64,000 nucleotides of DNA from Cocos nucifera (Eukaryota > Streptophyta > Magnoliopsida > Arecales > Arecaceae). The translations under genes and the position numbers were made by a program. The stretch spans positions 186,001-250,000 of the forward strand of contig QRFJ01000756.1 of NCBI GenBank assembly GCA_006176705.1. The letters are read 5' to 3'. The notes under the pieces were generated by a model. It was not told the DNA's origin, did not search any database, and saw nothing but the letters and a program-made list of their open reading frames with translations. Shown piece by piece: positions 59,426 through 64,000 of the stretch (within the stretch, counting starts at the first letter, position 1; the number at the start of each line of letters is the position of its first letter).

Positions 59426-61061
59426 TGATAAGAATGCAATGTGTCGTTAAGACATTGTGTTTATCAGTTTAATCCGATTTTTTAAAATAACTAAAAATAC
59501 GTAGATAGTAGTGAGTCGGGTCAAATCCATAGGAAAGATAGTATTTTAGTTTTGAAATCTTTAATTTTTTTTTTAAAAAAAAAGTTTTGAAATCAAAAGT
59601 AAAGTTAAAAAATAAAAAGTAAAAATTAAAAAATGCAGAAATTTAAACTTGGTACTAAGATCTACTAGTTAGATCTTAGAATCTACTTGCAATAAAATAA
59701 AAAATAATAATTAAAGTATAAAAATTAAATTATAATAAAAATAAAGAGCATAAAATTAATAGCATAAAAATAAATATTATATTAATTAAAAGGTTCATAA
59801 TTTAAATACATAAAAAAATAAATAAATAAAGTAGGCTAATCTCTAATTTTGGATCGGCATTGGTAGAAAGATGGTATAGAAGCCCAGCTCTTCTTCTTAG
59901 CATCCGTTGCTTTGAAGCAGCCTCTAATCTAAAGCCTGGCTCTATCCTATACCAAAGCTTCATCTTGACCGAAAATTCTGAATTCTGGAAGTCTGGGGTC
60001 TTATTTATAGAGCTAGGAGGAGTTGAGAATTTTCTTCTAGGCAATGTGGGATAAAGAGCCTTTTTAATCATCAAAATATGAAGAAATCTGAGTAAAATTC
60101 AAATTAAAACAACTTTAAGATGAACCTGGTGAAGTCTAGTGAAATCTATCCATTCAATAGGAATCCAATGGATTAGAAATCATCAAAATCAAATGTGTAT
60201 CGATCAAGATTAGGTCGGATTAAATTCTGGCAATTGATCGTGCATTGATGGAGAAAATTTGACCGTTGATCATGCGTTGGGAGTCCTGATCACCGTCGGG
60301 AGCATTTTGGACCATTGGATCTGAGTCAGATGTGAGCGTTGCCATCCGATGGCGATCCGCATGAAGTCTGAAGCTGAATCAAAGTAGGAAATTCTTTCCA
60401 CCATTCGATCTTGACCGCAATCAATTGAATTCGTCTGATCGCGCCTTTACTGTTCCCATAGACCGTATGGACCGGCTGCATCGCACACCGCAACAAATTA
60501 GCGCCTCCTGTCATCAAGTGAAAAGTCCAAAATGCCCTATGAGCCATGATAGATTTTCTATAAACCTTTTAAGGGTCTAGGTCTACCACGTGTCGCTTCG
60601 TGATTCATTGATTTCTGCTGACCTGGCGGTCCATGCCTAGATCGTGGACCGATTAATGGCTTCCGCGGCTGAGTCAGCTAGCGTGGCTGGCTTGGTGTGC
60701 TGGCTTTATCAGCTTGGCTCGGTGCATTTGGATGCACCAATTGATATGGCATGGCGGCTTGAGCCGACTGAGCCGTATGTTATTTTTTATTTATTTTTTA
60801 TTTATTTTATTTTTTTAAAAATTCATATCTTCTTCATTTTAGCTCCATTTTGCTTGAAATTTATTTTGTTATGATAAGAAAAAATAAGCTCTTTCCATTG
60901 ATAATAAATTTTATTTTTTATTATTTTTTTAATTAATTTTTTTAATAAATAAAAATATAATTTTTTTAAAAATATGTATCAATTAATTATTAATTTTTAA
61001 AAATTAATATGAATTAATTGATAAATTAATACTTTTATTGATGAATTTATGATACTTATCA
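59426..61061 (-). repeat. S1 LTR, middle copy
   Basis: 1636 bp. It serves as the 5' LTR of the long internal segment and the 3' LTR of the short one. Frames at 59802-60074 and 60644-60874 are LTR by-products. Confidence 0.88.
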
Positions 61062-62162
61062 CAGCCCCCAACTTAAGCTTTGCTCATCCTCGAGTAAAAA
61101 AAGAATTTAGTTTTAAATACCTTTTATCTTTAGAGTTTCGAATTTTACCTAAGTAGTTTTCAAAATGGCTATTGATATTCAGTAGAGCTTAAGTGAGATA
61201 TATCATTGGGATATTAATATTTATCAATAAAAAAATTAAGTAAAGAACATTAATTTTTTTTTGAATTTTTTCTAAATTATCCTACATTTATCTTTGAATT
61301 ATCTAAACCTTCAAATAGGCAAGTGTATTGCTACTTCCGCACTTCATTTATTGATTTTTATTTTCACATTGCCCACTTTTTGACATGAATATCATTGCTT
61401 ACTTAGGCAATGAGACCCGATTACTCGGTGGAAAACTAATGCTTTTTCTTTTTTTTTTTAACATTGTACAATTATTGAGTGTCTTAATCTCTTAAGCTTT
61501 TTATTTGATCCATGTAGCGAGTCTTGGGCCAATGACTCCCAAACCAATTGACTTTAGGGCACTAGGTATAGAATACCCCCCGAGCTTACTAGCTCAAATC
61601 AAACAGGCTATGAGTTAAGACTAGCTTTACAACGAGCTTCTTTGCCCTTCCAACTTTTTGATGCAAAACTCAATGCTTGCTTAGGCAAAGAGGCCCGATT
61701 ACTCAGTGAAAAGTACTTAGAAATTATTTTATTTTAATTTTTTTATATGAAGAAACGTATAGTTATCCTACACAAGCCCATAAAAAGTAGACTTTTCTTT
61801 GATGCTAGCAGAATAAATTAGAAATGCTCAAAGAAAATTTTTTTTATATTCTAGACTTAACTCTTTATTGGATTTTCTTATTACTTGATCTCTCAATATC
61901 TAATAAATTCTTTAATTCATGCATCAATTTATTTTAAAAATACTTAGTTTAATTTGATTCCTAAGCATAATCAGCTGTCTAAATAATAAATACTAATTTT
62001 TTTGAGAACTTAAAATTTTAAAATTTTTATTTTTCTCTCAAAAAATGTTAGCAAGCAATATTTATAAGAAAATAAAAATTTTATTTATAATTTATTTATA
62101 AAAAAATTAAAGAGATAAAAAATTTAATGTCCGTGCCTTTCTCGATAATGATGCTAAAAATT
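61062..62162 (-). other. S1 short internal segment (deleted)
   Basis: 61062-62038 matches 52669-53670, then jumps at 'atttttatttttctct' directly to primer-side sequence. Minus-strand TAGCATCATTATCGAGA at 62140-62156 resembles the expected primer site. Gag is absent. No gene is seen. Confidence 0.75.
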
Positions 62163-63797
62163 TGATAAGAATGTGATATTATCGTTAAGACACCATGTTT
62201 ATCAGTTAAATCTAACTTTTTAAAATAATTAAAAATATGTAGATAGCAGTGAGCCAGATCGAATCCATAGAAAAGGTAGTATTTTAGTTTTGAATTCTTT
62301 GATTTTTTTAAAAAAAAAGAAAAAAAAAGTTTTGAAATCAAAAGTGAAGTCGAAAAATAAAAAGTGAAAATTAAAAGATGTAAAAATTTAAACTTGGTAC
62401 TAAGATCTACTAGTTAGATCTTAGCATCTACTTGCAATAAAATAAAAAGCAATAATTAAAATATAAAAATTAAATTACAATAAAAATAAAGAGCATGAAA
62501 TTAAAAAGAATAAAAATAAATATTATATTAATTAAAAGATTCATAATTTAAATACATAAAAAAATAAATAAATAAAATAGGCTAATCTCTGATCTTGGAT
62601 CGGTATTGGCAGAAAGATGGTGTAGAAGCTCAGTTCTTCTTGTCGGCATCCGTTGCTTTGAAGCAGCCTCTAATCTAAAGCCTGGCTCTATCCTATACCA
62701 AAGCTTCACCTTGATCGAAGATTCTGAATTCTGGAAGCCTGGGATCTTATTTATAGAGATAGGAGGAGTTGAGGATTTTCTTTTAGGCAATATGGGACAA
62801 AGAGCCTTTTTAATCGTCAAAATAGGAAGAAATCCAAGTAAACTTTGGATTAAAATAGATTTAAGATGAATCTGATGAAGTTTGGTGAAATCTAGCCATT
62901 CAATAGAAATCCAACAGACCAAAAATCATCAAAATCAGATGTGTATCTATCAAGATTAGGTTGAATTAAATTCTGACCATTGATCGCGCATTAATGGAGA
63001 AAATCTGGCTGCTGATCGTGCTTTGGGAGTCTTGGTCACCGCTGGGAGCATTCTAGACCATTGGATCTGAGTCAGATGTGAACGTTGCTATCTGATGGTG
63101 ATCCGTAGGAAGTCTGAAGCTGAATTAAAGTAGGAAATTCTCTCCATCATCCGATTTTAACTGCAATCAATCGGATCCATCCAATCGCACCTTTACCATT
63201 TTCATAGACCGCATGGATTGGCGGCACCGCATACTGCAACGAATTAATGCCTTCTATCATCGAGTGAAAAGTCCAGAATGCCCTATGAGCCGTGATAGAT
63301 TTTCTATAAATCCTTTAAGGATCAAGGTGCACCATGTGTCACTTCATGGTTCACCAGTTTCTGCTGACCTGATGGTCCACGCCTAGATCATTGACCGACT
63401 GATGGCTTCCACGGTTAAGTCAACTAGCATGGCTGGCTTGGCACGCTGGCTTTGTTGGCTTGGCTTAGTGCATTTGGATGCACCGACTGATATGGTACGA
63501 TGGCTTGAGCTGGTTAAGCCGTATGTTAATTTTTATTTATTTTATTTTTTTAGAAATTCATATCTTCTCCGTTTTAGCTCCATTTTGCTTGAAATTATAT
63601 TGTTGTGATAAAAAAAATAAGCTCTTTCATTGATAATAAATTTTATTTTTTATTCTTATTATTTTTTATTTAATTTTTTAATAAATAAAAATATGAATTT
63701 CTCAAAAATATGTATCAATTAATTATTAATTCTTAAAAATTAATATGAATTAATCGATAAATTAATACTTTTATTGATGAATTTATGGTACTTATCA
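62163..63797 (-). repeat. S1 LTR, right copy
   Basis: 1635 bp, closely similar to the other two copies. Frames at 62548-62922 and 63402-63608 are by-products. Confidence 0.88.
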
Positions 63798-64000
63798 TTT
63801 TTCATGCTCGTCGGATGGAATGTTTTGGCATTTATTGTGCTGGCACTGAAGATTCTTCAATATAAGGCGACTTGAAAAGATAATTTGTTGAAACTCTCAC
63901 CGGAGCTCTGCCCAAAGTATGGTGCAATTAAGGACCTGTCAGCTATCAATCTTCTGTCATGATGAATAGGACATGCATCAACCTAAGATCAGCCAGAGAA
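63798..64000 (-). other. G-right internal region, resumed
   Basis: 'catgctcgtcggatggaatgttttggcatttattgtgctggcactgaag' matches 46451 onward in G-mid. Its antisense ORF would be expected beyond the right edge of the window. Confidence 0.75.

Larger units (their letters stand above)
51029..63797 (-). mobile_element. S1: three-LTR, gag-only gypsy array
   Basis: Three direct LTRs (51029-52668, 59426-61061, 62163-63797), each TGATAAG to CTTATCA on the plus strand, separate a 6.8-kb and a 1.1-kb internal segment. Flanks are TTTTC on the left and TTTTT(C) on the right, close to a 5-bp duplication. The G-mid sequence at 46440-46460 shows the unoccupied site. The order purine tract to primer site fits the minus strand. 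Only an Athila-like gag is present and no pol, so it depended on other elements. Confidence 0.85.

Overview
The window is plant nuclear repeat DNA made almost entirely of nested transposable elements. I find no host gene, tRNA, rRNA or CRISPR array in 64 kb. The evidence is Ty1/copia elements with initiator-Met primer sites, Ty3/gypsy elements of the Tat and Athila type, and a CACTA (En/Spm) transposon with a TNP2-type transposase. The mix suggests a monocot, possibly a palm; the species is a low-confidence inference.

Layout, left to right. 1-1496 is the 5' end (gag start, primer site, 5' LTR) of a minus-strand Tat element, called G-left, that runs off the left edge. It sits inside the transposase gene of a CACTA element (1497-7909, minus). 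The CACTA borders the interrupted 3' LTR of a minus copia element, Copia-2, whose LTR pieces lie at 7910-7962, 17410-17488 and 27847-28668 and whose body is 28669-35713. Two younger elements split that LTR. S2 (7963-17409) is an Athila/Tat-like gypsy element that carries a decayed antisense ORF. Copia-1 (17489-27846) is complete, with 2.3-kb LTRs and a perfect ACCAT target duplication. From 35752 follows the 3' LTR of a second Tat element, G-mid. It is split by G1 (35899-45106), a nearly intact GC-rich Tat retrotransposon with the target duplication CATAG. G-mid continues to about 47545 and includes an antisense ORF. A truncated copia, Copia-3 (47545-50649), then sits in the LTR of a third Tat copy, G-right. 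S1 (51029-63797) is a three-LTR, gag-only gypsy array inserted into G-right; a solo LTR of the Copia-1 family sits inside it in the opposite orientation. G-right resumes at 63798.

Function. Only G1 looks recently active. Its gag, protease, reverse transcriptase, two RNase H domains and integrase lie in one frame, broken by a single TAG in the second RNase H. All other coding regions carry many stops or frameshifts. The least ordinary features are: the antisense ORFs on the 3' side of two different gypsy families; a 115-bp tandem array at the equivalent place in G1; a long foldback with mirrored subterminal repeats in the CACTA; and 5' and 3' LTRs of Copia-2 that stop matching part-way through U3. 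Interrupted and uninterrupted copies in the same window allow the insertion order to be read directly.
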